Shown: positions 1 through 8,649, counted from the first letter of the stretch. The stretch: DNA of 28,760 bases from DAOOPX01 sp964653045 (GCA_964653045.1 CAZZBW010000013.1:1-28760); one strand, 5' to 3'. Made by a program: numbers and translations. Notes: generated by a model from the letters alone, not told the origin.

Positions 1-109
1 GACCTGCTTTCACAGCTTACCTTTCCATTCCGGAAAGTATCGTGCGATAATCAGGTTTGAGATGAGGTAAAATAGGCGCGGAAAAATATATTTTTGAAAA
101 ATTGAGTTA

Positions 110-679
110 ATGTTAACTAATAAAACAAAAATTACGGTGGTTTATGCCTTTATCGATTCTCAAAATTTAAATTTGGGAACAAGCAAAGACATTTGGAAGA
201 ATGGAAGATTGATATATAAAGGATGGAAATTAGATTATAAAAAATTTAGGCAGTATCTGACAGATAAATTTAAAGTTGAAAAAGCTTTTTTGTTCATCGG
301 TTATATCAAGCAGAATGAGAATTTATATTTTAATTTAAGAAAATACGGATACGATCTGATATTCAAACCCACGGTAAAGGATAAAAATGGGAAACCAAAA
401 GGCAATGTTGACGCAGAATTAGTATTGTATTCATCGGCAATTGAGTTCAATCATTATGACAAAGCTGTCATTGTGTCAGGCGATGGGGACTTTAGATGTT
501 TGCATGAGTTCTTGGAAAGAAATAACAAGCTCAGAAATATTCTTATTCCCAATCGAAAATCAGAATCGTCTTTGCTCAAAGATTTTCAAAAATATAAAAT
601 TTTTCTAGTTAGAGAGAGAGATAAATTGGAACTGCTAGCCAAAAAAAACGGGAGACGTAGCGCATCATTACACGAATGA
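110..679 (+). CDS. NYN-domain (LabA/DUF88-like) putative ribonuclease
   Basis: A 189-residue protein with the PIN-like NYN fold. The acidic residues expected for a metal-dependent nuclease site are visible: D16 in FIDSQNL, D101 in KGNVDAELVL, and D125/D127 in VSGDGDF. Family members are thought to cleave RNA; the substrate here is unknown. The C-terminus is basic and has no extra domain. The gene is markedly AT-rich, lacks the strong stem-loops seen in neighbouring core genes, and stands alone on the plus strand, so it may be a later acquisition. Only a weak GAG lies before the ATG. The 109 bases upstream contain no gene I can recognise. Confidence 0.85.
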   Translation: MLTNKTKITVVYAFIDSQNLNLGTSKDIWKNGRLIYKGWKLDYKKFRQYLTDKFKVEKAFLFIGYIKQNENLYFNLRKYGYDLIFKPTVKDKNGKPKGNVDAELVLYSSAIEFNHYDKAVIVSGDGDFRCLHEFLERNNKLRNILIPNRKSESSLLKDFQKYKIFLVRERDKLELLAKKNGRRSASLHE

Positions 680-744
680 GCGGTCGTTTCTCCCTAGTGA
701 TGGTCTTATTATAGCGTATATTGATAAAGAGTGTCAATCATTAA

Positions 745-1272
745 TCAATTTTGAAAAACATCGATCAGAAAAGAAATATGGGTATCTGGATCTTGTTCGA
801 TTAGGGCAAAGCCTCGAGCAATATCGTCACGGCTAACGTTGGCAGCAAATGACTTGTCTTTGAGCTTTTTTTTGACTGAGGAGGTTTTCATACCGGCGAA
901 CCCCTCTGGACGCATCAGTGAGTAGGCGTGCAAAAATCCGGATAACTCGTCACAAGCAAACAGGTATTTGTCTAGAGTTGTGTGTGGTTGCGTGCCGGTT
1001 CGTTCAGGCGCGTGAGCAGCCACAGCTTGTTTGAGCTCTTCAGGATACTCAGTGAGCAACTCTTTCAAAGCTTTGTTGGGATGTTCGTCTGGGTACTTTT
1101 CCCAATCTAGATCGTGGAGTAAGCCGGTGTGAAACCAGAGCTCTGGATCTTGACCTAATTCTTTACCATATGCTTCCATAGCTTGCGCCACCATCGTAGA
1201 GTGGTGGCGCAAAGCTGGATTCTCGATGTATTTTTCCAGCAACTTTTGAGATTCTTCTCTTTTGGGTAACAT
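745..1272 (-). CDS. HD-domain hydrolase
   Basis: A 175-residue protein of the HD superfamily of metal-dependent phosphohydrolases. It shows H23/H24 near the start, the HD pair H53-D54 in LLHDLDWEKYPDEH, a further H64, and a later Asp in the CDELSG segment. These fit a predicted HDIG-type hydrolase; the substrate cannot be told from sequence. AGAAAG lies a few bases before the ATG. It follows lysS by 13 bases on the same strand and is probably co-transcribed with it. The 65 bases beyond its stop, to the NYN gene end, hold no gene. A perfect 11-bp stem-loop lies inside the reading frame (1183-1212). Confidence 0.82.
   Translation of the reverse strand: MLPKREESQKLLEKYIENPALRHHSTMVAQAMEAYGKELGQDPELWFHTGLLHDLDWEKYPDEHPNKALKELLTEYPEELKQAVAAHAPERTGTQPHTTLDKYLFACDELSGFLHAYSLMRPEGFAGMKTSSVKKKLKDKSFAANVSRDDIARGFALIEQDPDTHISFLIDVFQN
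1183..1212. repeat. Intragenic perfect 11-bp stem-loop
   Basis: TTGCGCCACCA-TCGTAGAG-TGGTGGCGCAA within the HD hydrolase gene. Confidence 0.9.
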
Positions 1273-1285
1273 TAAGATCTTTCTG

Positions 1286-2962
1286 CTATTTCTTTTCGTT
1301 GGGCAAAAGTTGTTTTTCCAGCTCAGTTATTCGTTGCTCCAGCAATTTCCGATCGGTGTTAACCAGTAACCAGGCCGCTTTGGGACCATGGGTTTTGCCG
1401 AGCAAAACCCGGTAAATAGTTTCAAATCCTGGTTTAGTGCCGAGCGAACCCTTGGCTAACTGATAAATTTGTTGTTGTAATTCGTCTGGCTGCCAGCTTG
1501 GTTTTGAGTTAACAAGGGCAACAACCTGTTTGAAAAACTCAATTTGCTCAACGGCTAAGTTTTTTGCCTCATCGGGTAAGTTTTGTGTTGGAGTGAACTG
1601 GTAAGCTTTGGGAGCGTAGCGACTCAGCCAGACCTGGGCATATTTTTGTCGTTCGTTTAAGAGAGTTAGTTCTTCCTCTATTAGCTTGCTACCTTTGAGT
1701 TGGGTAAATTTTTCAACAAGATCAATTTCTGGGTACTGCATCCAGACTGCCACGTCGCGAAAGCGAGGCAAATAGAGCGGTTTAGGTTGGTCAGATTGTT
1801 GGGCGAGAGCGTGCGCCCTCGCCAAGCGCTGATCGCCAGCTTTTTGTCCATGAAAAATGTTTGTTGCCAAGTCATACTCGTCATACAGATCTGGAATTGA
1901 CTCGGAAGCGGGATCAAAGTCAATGACTTGATTGAAGTGGCGATTGGCAAACAAAAATCTGCCAACTTCCGCAGGAAATAGCTGGGTGAACTCACGAGCG
2001 GAAGTGCCTACGCCTTTGCTCGAGCTCATCTTGGCACCGCGAACTAACAGCCACTCGTATGGTGCATCAAACGGTGAGGTAATCTTGAAAACGTTTTTGC
2101 AGATAGCGTTGGCCATGTCACGGGAGCCGCCGGCGCTGGTATGGTCTTTACCAGCGCCCTCGATGGTCACCCCCATCACCCTCCAGTGCGCTGGCCAATC
2201 GACTTTCCACAGCAGTTTTCCACTGCCGCCAAACGGCGATACTTTGCCTTGGTGTCCACACCCTTGCGCCCACTCAACTTTATTTTTTTGACACTCAAAT
2301 GTGACCTGTTCCCCATCCCACTCAGTCACCAACGTGGTTCCCAGTTTTCCACACTGGGGGCAGATTACTTGGAACGGAAACCATTTCTCTGGTAGTTGAT
2401 AATCTGCCACCTGCTGATAAATTTGGCGAAATTTATCGACATTGTCGAGAGAAATCTTAATTACCGCGTCCATCTGACCGGATTCGTATAACTCATGACT
2501 CCAAACGATTTGTTGAGAGCAGCCAAGCTTACGTAGGGCATGAATGAAATCCAACGCATAAAATTCAGCAAAGTTTTGGGCGTTTTGAAAATCACTTAAT
2601 TCTGATTTACTAGCTTTGGTTAGATCGATTCCACAATGATCAAGTGGCGGAGCGGGAATCAGGTATAACGGCTTGCCCATCTGCTGAGTATAAAACTCTT
2701 GATCCAGGTAGCTGGGCAAGCCGTCCATTGGGTCCATGTCGTTAAAGACATAGGTGCTGGTTACCTTGGCGGCTTTTTCTTCTAGGTTTTTGGCGATTAA
2801 ATCGTGCAGCAACACTCCCCGTAGCGAGCCGGTGTGAATCCTGCCCGATGGCGTTTTCATGTCATCAACGTGCAATTTCTTAATCTGACGCTGTTTTTGC
2901 CAATCCAAGATCTCTTGAGTGATTTTATCTAACCAGTGGGGTGCTTGTTTGGGTTGGGACAT
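1286..2962 (-). CDS. lysS: Lysyl-tRNA synthetase, class I
   Basis: A 558-residue enzyme that charges tRNA-Lys with lysine using ATP. It is the class I (archaeal-type) form, not the usual bacterial class II form. The HIGH-equivalent is PSGRIHTGSLRG at residues 38-49, and KMSSSK is at 311-316. A zinc-ribbon-like CPQC (201-204) is followed by Cys 224 and Cys 235. The length is normal for the family. Class I LysRS occurs in archaea, spirochaetes, some alphaproteobacteria and CPR bacteria, which supports the CPR placement. An AGG sits before the ATG. The gene carries four strong intragenic inverted repeats (1390, 2132, 2416, 2668). The cognate tRNA-Lys(TTT) lies about 11 kb away. Confidence 0.95.
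   Translation of the reverse strand: MSQPKQAPHWLDKITQEILDWQKQRQIKKLHVDDMKTPSGRIHTGSLRGVLLHDLIAKNLEEKAAKVTSTYVFNDMDPMDGLPSYLDQEFYTQQMGKPLYLIPAPPLDHCGIDLTKASKSELSDFQNAQNFAEFYALDFIHALRKLGCSQQIVWSHELYESGQMDAVIKISLDNVDKFRQIYQQVADYQLPEKWFPFQVICPQCGKLGTTLVTEWDGEQVTFECQKNKVEWAQGCGHQGKVSPFGGSGKLLWKVDWPAHWRVMGVTIEGAGKDHTSAGGSRDMANAICKNVFKITSPFDAPYEWLLVRGAKMSSSKGVGTSAREFTQLFPAEVGRFLFANRHFNQVIDFDPASESIPDLYDEYDLATNIFHGQKAGDQRLARAHALAQQSDQPKPLYLPRFRDVAVWMQYPEIDLVEKFTQLKGSKLIEEELTLLNERQKYAQVWLSRYAPKAYQFTPTQNLPDEAKNLAVEQIEFFKQVVALVNSKPSWQPDELQQQIYQLAKGSLGTKPGFETIYRVLLGKTHGPKAAWLLVNTDRKLLEQRITELEKQLLPNEKK
1390..1410. repeat. Intragenic perfect 9-bp stem-loop
   Basis: GGGTTTTGC-CGA-GCAAAACCC within lysS. Confidence 0.88.
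2132..2158. repeat. Intragenic perfect 10-bp stem-loop
   Basis: GGCGCTGGTA-TGGTCTT-TACCAGCGCC within lysS. Confidence 0.9.
2416..2437. repeat. Intragenic perfect 9-bp stem-loop (AT-rich)
   Basis: GATAAATTT-GGCG-AAATTTATC within lysS. Confidence 0.85.
2668..2724. repeat. Intragenic perfect 12-bp inverted repeat
   Basis: ACGGCTTGCCCA (2668-2679) and TGGGCAAGCCGT (2713-2724) with a 33-base loop, within lysS. Confidence 0.9.
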
Positions 2963-2974
2963 ACAAACCTGTTA

Positions 2975-3367
2975 TTAAAGACGTCCTTTGATTAACTTGC
3001 GTAACTCGCCAGAGCTTTTTGGTCCTTTGTAAACTCCGGCAAGCATCCAGGAGTTTCCACTAGAAAGCGCATTAGCTTCTCTGACATATTCTTGTTTAGC
3101 AGATAAGAGTATAGATGGAATTCTGTTCTGTGATAAAAGTTGAACTGCTTTTTTCCATGCGCCGTCCAGACCATCTACGATTGCAAGCAAGACAGATGGG
3201 GCAATTGAAGGTAGGGTTAACTCAAGTTCTCGAAGGGATTCAAGCAGGATAATATCAAATCGAACTTGTTCTTGAATTGCCAGGACCTCTAGATACGTTT
3301 CTATTGAGTCTCTTGCGACAGAATCATCATCGACGACAACAATTTTTCTGACGGGTTGTTTTTCCAT
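2975..3367 (-). CDS. Standalone response-regulator receiver domain
   Basis: A 130-residue CheY-like receiver with no output domain. The usual residues are present: acidic pocket D13-D15 (VVVDDDS), phospho-acceptor D65 in LLAIVDG, S89 in ILLSA, and K114 in GVYKGP. It would accept phosphate from a histidine kinase, but none is encoded nearby. I chose the ATG at 3367, four bases after the greA stop. A TTG-initiated reading from 3385 would overlap greA. It lies between greA and lysS in one minus-strand run, so translational coupling to greA is likely. Its role is unknown. Confidence 0.75.
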   Translation of the reverse strand: MEKQPVRKIVVVDDDSVARDSIETYLEVLAIQEQVRFDIILLESLRELELTLPSIAPSVLLAIVDGLDGAWKKAVQLLSQNRIPSILLSAKQEYVREANALSSGNSWMLAGVYKGPKSSGELRKLIKGRL

Positions 3368-3371
3368 GAGA

Positions 3372-3887
3372 TTATTTGATCTCAATTATGGTGTATTCAA
3401 CTTCTCCAGATGGTGCTTTAACAATGACTTTGTCACCTGGTTTTTTACCAATTATGGCTTTACCCAATGGTGAAGCGGCTGAAATTTTGTTTTCTTCTGG
3501 GTTTGATTCGTACTCACCCACGATCGTGATTGTCCGGGTTTTTCTGTCTCCATGTTTTTTCACAGTTACCGATGAACCGATACCGACCTTGAGATGAGAT
3601 GTGGTGGAAGCAACAACAATTGCTTTCTCTAAGACTGACTGGATCTCATCAATTCTGGTCTCAATCAGTTCTTTGTCACTTCTAGCACTGTGATACTCGC
3701 TGTTTTCAGATAGATCACCGTGCTCACGAGCAATGGAGACCCGCTCGATTGCCTCTGGTAGCTTGACTTCTTCAAGTTGCGAGAGCTCCTGCTGGAGTTC
3801 GGCCAAGCCTTCTTTGGTCAGTTCAACCTTGTCAAACATGGGTTTATTCTCATCTTGGATAGTTGGAGTTGGTTTTGATTTTTTCAT
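3372..3887 (-). CDS. greA: Transcription elongation factor GreA
   Basis: A 171-residue GreA. It enters the RNA polymerase secondary channel and stimulates cleavage of backtracked RNA. The N-terminal coiled coil carries the hallmark acidic tip segment AREHGDLSENSEYHSARSDK, and the C-terminal FKBP-like domain ends in the typical GEVEYTIIEI. About 16 extra residues precede MFDKVELTKEGL, where most GreA proteins begin, so translation could start at that internal Met. The upstream region contains GATATACT, a possible -10 box. First gene of the greA-receiver-lysS-HD run. Confidence 0.94.
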   Translation of the reverse strand: MKKSKPTPTIQDENKPMFDKVELTKEGLAELQQELSQLEEVKLPEAIERVSIAREHGDLSENSEYHSARSDKELIETRIDEIQSVLEKAIVVASTTSHLKVGIGSSVTVKKHGDRKTRTITIVGEYESNPEENKISAASPLGKAIIGKKPGDKVIVKAPSGEVEYTIIEIK

Positions 3888-3932
3888 TCGGTCAATAAGT
3901 ATATCGTACTTAATCCAGAGCGCAAGGGCTGA

Positions 3933-4358
3933 TCAAATTCTATTACGTTTCGTGCGTTGAGCCACTCTGATTTCGATTAGGGCAAGCTTGAGTGCTGCTT
4001 CAGCCAGAAGCAGCTCGCGCTTGTCTTGGGAAAGAAGCATGGTTTGTTGGGCCGCCTTGATGGCGGCCTCAGCTTTATCAAGACTGATGTCTCGAGCGAT
4101 CTTGGCACTATCTACGATCACCACCACCTTGTTGTCTAGTGTGACGTGGAGAAAGCCGTTGGACACGATTAAATTTTCCACTCGGTTATCAATTGTGTAG
4201 TGTAGCTCGCCGAAATCAAGTTGGCAGAACAAAGCTGCGTGGTGCGGAAGGATGGTCAACTCGCCCTCAACTCCAGGCGCGGTGATCGACTCTACTTCAC
4301 CAGTGAACAGCACCTTTTCTTGGGTGACAATTTCGAGAGAAATAGATTTATTTGCCAT
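3933..4358 (-). CDS. atpC: ATP synthase F1 epsilon subunit
   Basis: A 141-residue epsilon subunit of the central stalk. It has the N-terminal beta-sandwich (SLEIVTQEKVLFTGEVESI, GVEGELTILPHHAALF) and a C-terminal two-helix arm that can inhibit ATP hydrolysis. It is full length for the family. It starts five bases after the atpD stop with no Shine-Dalgarno sequence visible, so it probably depends on coupled translation. Last gene of the atp operon. A 7-bp GC-rich hairpin sits within it at 4050-4068. Confidence 0.94.
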   Translation of the reverse strand: MANKSISLEIVTQEKVLFTGEVESITAPGVEGELTILPHHAALFCQLDFGELHYTIDNRVENLIVSNGFLHVTLDNKVVVIVDSAKIARDISLDKAEAAIKAAQQTMLLSQDKRELLLAEAALKLALIEIRVAQRTKRNRI

Positions 4359-4363
4359 AATAG

Positions 4364-5758
4364 TTAAAGTGTTTTTGCTTTGGTGATCACGTCTTCTATC
4401 CCGCCCACCATGTAAAATGCTTGCTCGGGAAGATTATCGTGCTTGCCCTCAAGGATTTCTTTGAATCCACGAATAGTTTCTTTGATTGAGACATATTTTC
4501 CTGGAACACTTGTAAATTGTTCAGCTACGAAAAACGGTTGGGAAAGGAATTTTTGGACACGACGAGCGCGCGCTACCACAATTTTGTCATCTTCTCCTAG
4601 CTCTTCGATACCAAGAATGGCAATAATATCCTGTAGTTCTTTGTAACGTTGCAGAATTTGTTGCACTCCCCTAGATACCTGGTAATGATCTTCACCAAGA
4701 ATAGCCGGATCAAGAATTTTTGAGGATGACACGAGTGGATCTACGGCAGGATAGATGGCCTGTTCCGACAGTTTTCGATCCAGCGAAATGGTTGAGTCGA
4801 TGTGGGCGAATGTGGTCGCTGGGGCGGGGTCGGTGTAGTCGTCAGCTGGGACATAAATTGCCTGAAAAGAAGTAATTGAACCCTTTTTGGTTGAGGTAAT
4901 TCTTTCTTGAAGTGCGCCCATCTCAGACGCGAGATTGGGTTGGTAACCCACAGCTGAAGGAATCCGACCTAGTAATGCCGAGACTTCGGCTCCTGCCTGG
5001 CTAAAGCGAAAGATATTGTCCAAGAAAAAAAGTACATCTTCGCCCTTGTCATCGCGGAAGTACTCAGCCATAGTTAGAGCAGTCAGTGCGACGCGCAAAC
5101 GAGATCCGGGCGGTTCGTTCATTTGACCAAAGCACATTACAGTACTCTTCAACACCCCAGAATCTTTCATTTCGTGGTAAAGATCGTTACCCTCTCTGGT
5201 ACGCTCACCCACTCCGGCGAAAACAGAGTGACCTTTGTGTTCTTCGGCAATATTTCTAATTAATTCTTGAATAATCACAGTCTTGCCCACACCGGCTCCA
5301 CCGAAAGCCCCGACCTTACCTCCCCGAGCAAATGGGCAAATCAGATCAATTACCTTGATCCCAGTTTCAAGCATTATCGCTTTGGTTTCTTGATCTTCAA
5401 GCTCTGGCGCGCTTTTATGAATTGGTGAAGTCTTGGTGACCTTGATGGGTTTTTCTTCATCGATGGTCTCGCCTACTACGTTGAACAATCGTCCCAGAGT
5501 TGCTTCACCCACGGGCACGCTGATTGGAGCGCCAGTGTCGTCTACCTCCATACCGCGTTGTAAGCCATCAGTGGTGCCAAGAGCAATACAACGGACCTCA
5601 AATGGTGATAGCTGTTGTTCTACCTCTAGATAGAGAGTGGTCCCATCTGCTGCTTTGAGAGTCAGAGCACTGAGAATTGCCGGCAACTGTTCTTCGAATT
5701 TCACATCCACCACGGGACCGATGATCTGAGTGATTCTGCCTTTATTTTGTTTTGTCAT
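4364..5758 (-). CDS. atpD: ATP synthase F1 beta subunit
   Basis: The 464-residue catalytic subunit of F1. Walker A GGAGVGKT is at 153-160. The catalytic Glu is E185 in GERTREGND. The Walker B strand VLFFLDNIFRF is present, and EELGEDD replaces the usual DELSEED lever motif. All catalytic residues look intact. A strong GGAAGGA Shine-Dalgarno sequence precedes the ATG. Unlike several neighbours, this highly conserved gene has no long inverted repeat that I could find. Confidence 0.97.
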   Translation of the reverse strand: MTKQNKGRITQIIGPVVDVKFEEQLPAILSALTLKAADGTTLYLEVEQQLSPFEVRCIALGTTDGLQRGMEVDDTGAPISVPVGEATLGRLFNVVGETIDEEKPIKVTKTSPIHKSAPELEDQETKAIMLETGIKVIDLICPFARGGKVGAFGGAGVGKTVIIQELIRNIAEEHKGHSVFAGVGERTREGNDLYHEMKDSGVLKSTVMCFGQMNEPPGSRLRVALTALTMAEYFRDDKGEDVLFFLDNIFRFSQAGAEVSALLGRIPSAVGYQPNLASEMGALQERITSTKKGSITSFQAIYVPADDYTDPAPATTFAHIDSTISLDRKLSEQAIYPAVDPLVSSSKILDPAILGEDHYQVSRGVQQILQRYKELQDIIAILGIEELGEDDKIVVARARRVQKFLSQPFFVAEQFTSVPGKYVSIKETIRGFKEILEGKHDNLPEQAFYMVGGIEDVITKAKTL

Positions 5759-5792
5759 ATTTTCCTTCCGTATATTTTTTGAACTGTCACAA

Positions 5793-6665
5793 TTAATTGG
5801 TTAATGATAAGGTCGCAGTTGTGATATCTAGCAGCTCGTTAGTGATGCTGGCTTGTCGTTGTTTGTTGAAAATTAGTTTCAGTTCGTCAATTAGCTCGTC
5901 TGCGTTTTCGCTGGCATTTTTCATAGTTACCATTCGAGCTGAGTGCTCGCTGGCTTTGGCCTCCAAAAAAGCTTGATAAACAGTGTTTTCGACGTAATAA
6001 GGCAACAGATTGTTGAAAATCGCTTGTGGTGATGGCTCAAACAGGTACTCTGTTTTTTTTGGTTCCGCCAGTTCTTCGGCTGTTTTGGTTGAGCTGACTT
6101 GAGCAATGGGCAATAATTGAGTGTGAAATGGCTTTTGAATTAAAGTGTTGACAAAGTCCATGTAAAATATCTCAACTTCGTGCGCTCGGTTTTCAAGAAA
6201 TTCTTTGGAAATCAAAGTAACAATAGGTTGAACATCATTAATTGAAATAGTGTCAGGCAGATCGTTAAATTGGGCGAAAATTGGTAGGCCGTAGAATTGG
6301 CAAAAAAGCATCGCTTTTTTGCCCACTGTGACTAGTTCGCTTTTAGGATGAGCTTTGAGCCAAGCAGTTAGCTCTTTGAACAGTGTTTGATTGAGACTAC
6401 CGCACAGTCCGCGATCGGTGGCAATCACCAATGCCAGTGATCGATCTGAGCTGCCTTTTTTCAACAATGGATGAAGTGCTTCGTCAACCATCGGTGCCAG
6501 AATTTGCAGGGATTGATTTAATGCTTTGGAATAGTTCCGCGAAAGTAAGGCTTGTTGCTGTGCCTTACGCATCTTGCTGGCCGAGACCATCTCCATAGCC
6601 TTGGTAATCTTGGCAATGTTGCCAGCGGTGTTGATACGTTGTTTGACTTCGCGGGTATTAGCCAT
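5793..6665 (-). CDS. atpG: ATP synthase F1 gamma subunit
   Basis: The 290-residue central rotor shaft. The N-terminal helix (REVKQRINTAGNIAKITKAM, then MVSASKMRKAQ) and the C-terminal helix (SARMVTMKNASENADELI) form the coiled coil that rotates within the alpha3-beta3 ring; the Rossmann-like core between them contains DRGLCGSLN. It overlaps the atpA end by 8 bases, so translation is coupled. A perfect 11-bp stem with a 3-base loop (6299-6323) lies in the coding sequence. Confidence 0.95.
   Translation of the reverse strand: MANTREVKQRINTAGNIAKITKAMEMVSASKMRKAQQQALLSRNYSKALNQSLQILAPMVDEALHPLLKKGSSDRSLALVIATDRGLCGSLNQTLFKELTAWLKAHPKSELVTVGKKAMLFCQFYGLPIFAQFNDLPDTISINDVQPIVTLISKEFLENRAHEVEIFYMDFVNTLIQKPFHTQLLPIAQVSSTKTAEELAEPKKTEYLFEPSPQAIFNNLLPYYVENTVYQAFLEAKASEHSARMVTMKNASENADELIDELKLIFNKQRQASITNELLDITTATLSLTN
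6299..6323. repeat. Intragenic perfect 11-bp stem-loop
   Basis: GGCAAAAAAGC-ATC-GCTTTTTTGCC within atpG. Confidence 0.9.
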
Positions 6666-8190
6666 TGGCTTCTTTCACTAACTGAAACTCAGGGTGGTTG
6701 GAGTTAAATTTTTCAATCGCGGTTTTCAGTTTGTTCTCAATACTTTCGGATAATTTTTGTTCTTGAGCGATTTCTTTGAGTAAATCTTGATGAGAGCTGT
6801 GTAAATATGCCAAGTATTGAGTTTCCCACAGCTGAATTTTTTGGATTTCAACTTGATCTAATAACCCATTGACCGCGGCGAAGATCACCCCAACTTGCTC
6901 CTCCATTTTCAAAGGTTTATCCCAGCCTTGTTTGAGAATTGAGTTGACGCGCATGCCTCGCTCTAATTGAGCCTTAGTTTTTTCGTCAAGATCACTGCTA
7001 AACTGGGAAAAGGCCTCGAGCTCGCGGTATTGCGCAAGGTCGAGCTTCATCGTGCCCGCTACTTGCTTGGTGGCTTTGCGTTGAGCGGAAGAGCCGACGC
7101 GCGAGACGGAAAGCCCCACATTAATCGCAGGTTTCATTCCTGAATTGAATAAATCGGTTTCCAAATAAATTTGGCCATCTGTGATTGAGATGACGTTAGT
7201 TGGGATAAAAGCAGAAACGTCATTAGCTTGGGTTTCAATAATTGGTAGGGCAGTGATCGAGCCACCACCATGCTTGGAGTTTAACCGACAGGCACGTTCT
7301 AGCAAGCGTGAGTGCAAGTAAAACACGTCTCCGGGATACGCTTCTCGACCTGAGGGTCGGCGCAAGAGTAACGAAATTTCACGATATGCTTGAGCGTGCT
7401 TGCTTAAATCGTCAAAAATGATTAGCACGTCTTTACCCTGCTCTAAAAAGTACTCGGCGATGGCTTGACCGGCGTAGGGAGCCAAAAATTGAGTTGAGGC
7501 TGGGTCTGAGGCGGTCGCCGCGACAATACAGGTGTAATCCATGGCGTGGCGCTCGGTCAAGACCTGCACAGTTTGGGCCAGTGCTGCCCGTTTTTGGCCA
7601 ATACTGACATAAACGCACAGCAGATTTTGATCCGCTTGATTGAGAATCGTCCCCAGAGCAATGGCGGTTTTTCCCGTCGATCGATCGCCGATAATCAGTT
7701 CGCGTTGACCTCGACCTACTGGAATCATGGCATCAATTGCCTTGATTCCAGTTTGCACTGGCTCAGTCACTGATTGTCGAGCCATCACGCCAGGAGCAAT
7801 TTTTTCTAGTGGCATGTATTTGGTGGGTTTGAGCTGGGGCTTGCCATCAATCACTTTGCCCAAAGGGTTAACAATCCGACCAATGATGGCATCGCTCGCA
7901 CCGATTGATAAGATTTTTTTGGTGCGACGGACGGTTTGACCAGCAGTGACGTGCTGAGCGTTGCCCAACGCGACGATGCCCACAACGTCTTTTTTGAGGT
8001 TGAGGGCAAGCCCCAGTTCATTTTGACCAATGTCGATTAACTCACCGGACATGACTTGGTTTAGTCCATTGACCGTAATCACGCCATCTCCAAACTCAAT
8101 TACAGTCCCGACTGATTCGGGCTCGGGTGTCAAATTAGATTGTTTGATCAGCTCCGACAATTGAGTTTGAAAATTTTGGTTTGATTTCAT
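6658..8190 (-). CDS. atpA: ATP synthase F1 alpha subunit
   Basis: The 510-residue non-catalytic nucleotide-binding subunit. The P-loop is GDRSTGKT at 168-175, with Ser where most alpha subunits have Gln (GDRQTGKT). The arginine finger is R364 in SVSRVGSSAQ. The N-terminal stretch before VGTV is a few residues shorter than I would expect. That stretch normally docks onto the delta subunit, and delta is also unusual here. Shine-Dalgarno AAGGGAAG precedes the ATG. It contains a 14-of-15-bp hairpin at 7718-7752. Confidence 0.97.
   Translation of the reverse strand: MKSNQNFQTQLSELIKQSNLTPEPESVGTVIEFGDGVITVNGLNQVMSGELIDIGQNELGLALNLKKDVVGIVALGNAQHVTAGQTVRRTKKILSIGASDAIIGRIVNPLGKVIDGKPQLKPTKYMPLEKIAPGVMARQSVTEPVQTGIKAIDAMIPVGRGQRELIIGDRSTGKTAIALGTILNQADQNLLCVYVSIGQKRAALAQTVQVLTERHAMDYTCIVAATASDPASTQFLAPYAGQAIAEYFLEQGKDVLIIFDDLSKHAQAYREISLLLRRPSGREAYPGDVFYLHSRLLERACRLNSKHGGGSITALPIIETQANDVSAFIPTNVISITDGQIYLETDLFNSGMKPAINVGLSVSRVGSSAQRKATKQVAGTMKLDLAQYRELEAFSQFSSDLDEKTKAQLERGMRVNSILKQGWDKPLKMEEQVGVIFAAVNGLLDQVEIQKIQLWETQYLAYLHSSHQDLLKEIAQEQKLSESIENKLKTAIEKFNSNHPEFQLVKEANG
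7718..7752. repeat. Intragenic 14-of-15-bp stem-loop
   Basis: ACTGGAATCA pairs with TGATTCCAGT, then one T-T mismatch, then GGCA pairs with TGCC; the loop is TCAAT. Within atpA, coding the segment around GIKAIDAMIPV. Confidence 0.88.
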
Positions 8191-8202
8191 AGTATCTTCC
8201 CT

Positions 8203-8649
8203 TTACAGATTGTTCTTGATTTGTTGATGTAATTTGAGTAGTTTGGTTTTGATAGTGCCGTCATATTCTTGATCATTAATCCTGATACTTAATCCCGCAA
8301 TCAAGCTGGGGTCAATTACTTCCTTGATTAGATACTCGCCACCAAATCTTTTTTCCAAGCCCTGTTCAAGCTTAGATTTTTGTTCGGCAGTTAATCGTGC
8401 CGCGGTGGCTACTTCTACTATCGGTATTTGGGTTTGAATCTTTTTCAGTTGCCCGGCGATAGTGAGATCGAATTCCTGTTCGCCAATTTGAATTTTGATT
8501 CCGCCCAAGTTAGTTGGGTCAACAGTTTCTTTGATCTCAAACTTATTTCCAAGTTTGGTAGTCAGCAACTGGCGTAGCACCCGAGTTTGATCGGCATCAA
8601 GTTTTGTGGCAGTAGAAACTTTGACTTGGGTCTTAGTTGATTTTTGCAT
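8203..8649 (-). CDS. atpH: ATP synthase delta subunit made of two C-terminal-type domains
   Basis: A 148-residue protein in the atpH position. Normal delta subunits are about 175-180 residues, with an N-terminal six-helix bundle followed by a small C-terminal domain. Here residues 9-75 and 78-144 align with each other without a gap, with about 28 of 67 identical. Both look like the C-terminal domain (T-A-x-x-L-x-x-x-Q, then D-P-x-x-x-x-G, I-x-I, D-x-T-I). The helical bundle is missing. Delta links the F1 top to the b stalk, so the two copies may divide these contacts. No Shine-Dalgarno sequence is visible. The role follows from operon position and the repeated domain; the architecture is read directly from sequence. 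Confidence 0.88.
   Translation of the reverse strand: MQKSTKTQVKVSTATKLDADQTRVLRQLLTTKLGNKFEIKETVDPTNLGGIKIQIGEQEFDLTIAGQLKKIQTQIPIVEVATAARLTAEQKSKLEQGLEKRFGGEYLIKEVIDPSLIAGLSIRINDQEYDGTIKTKLLKLHQQIKNNL

Noticed and set aside
1700..2395. Open frames on the plus strand opposite lysS
   Set aside because: They are shadows of a strongly supported conserved gene and have no promoter, ribosome site or recognisable domain.
6299..6323. Rho-independent terminator in atpG
   Set aside because: The hairpin lies mid-gene in an essential operon with four genes on either side, and no T run follows outside the stem.
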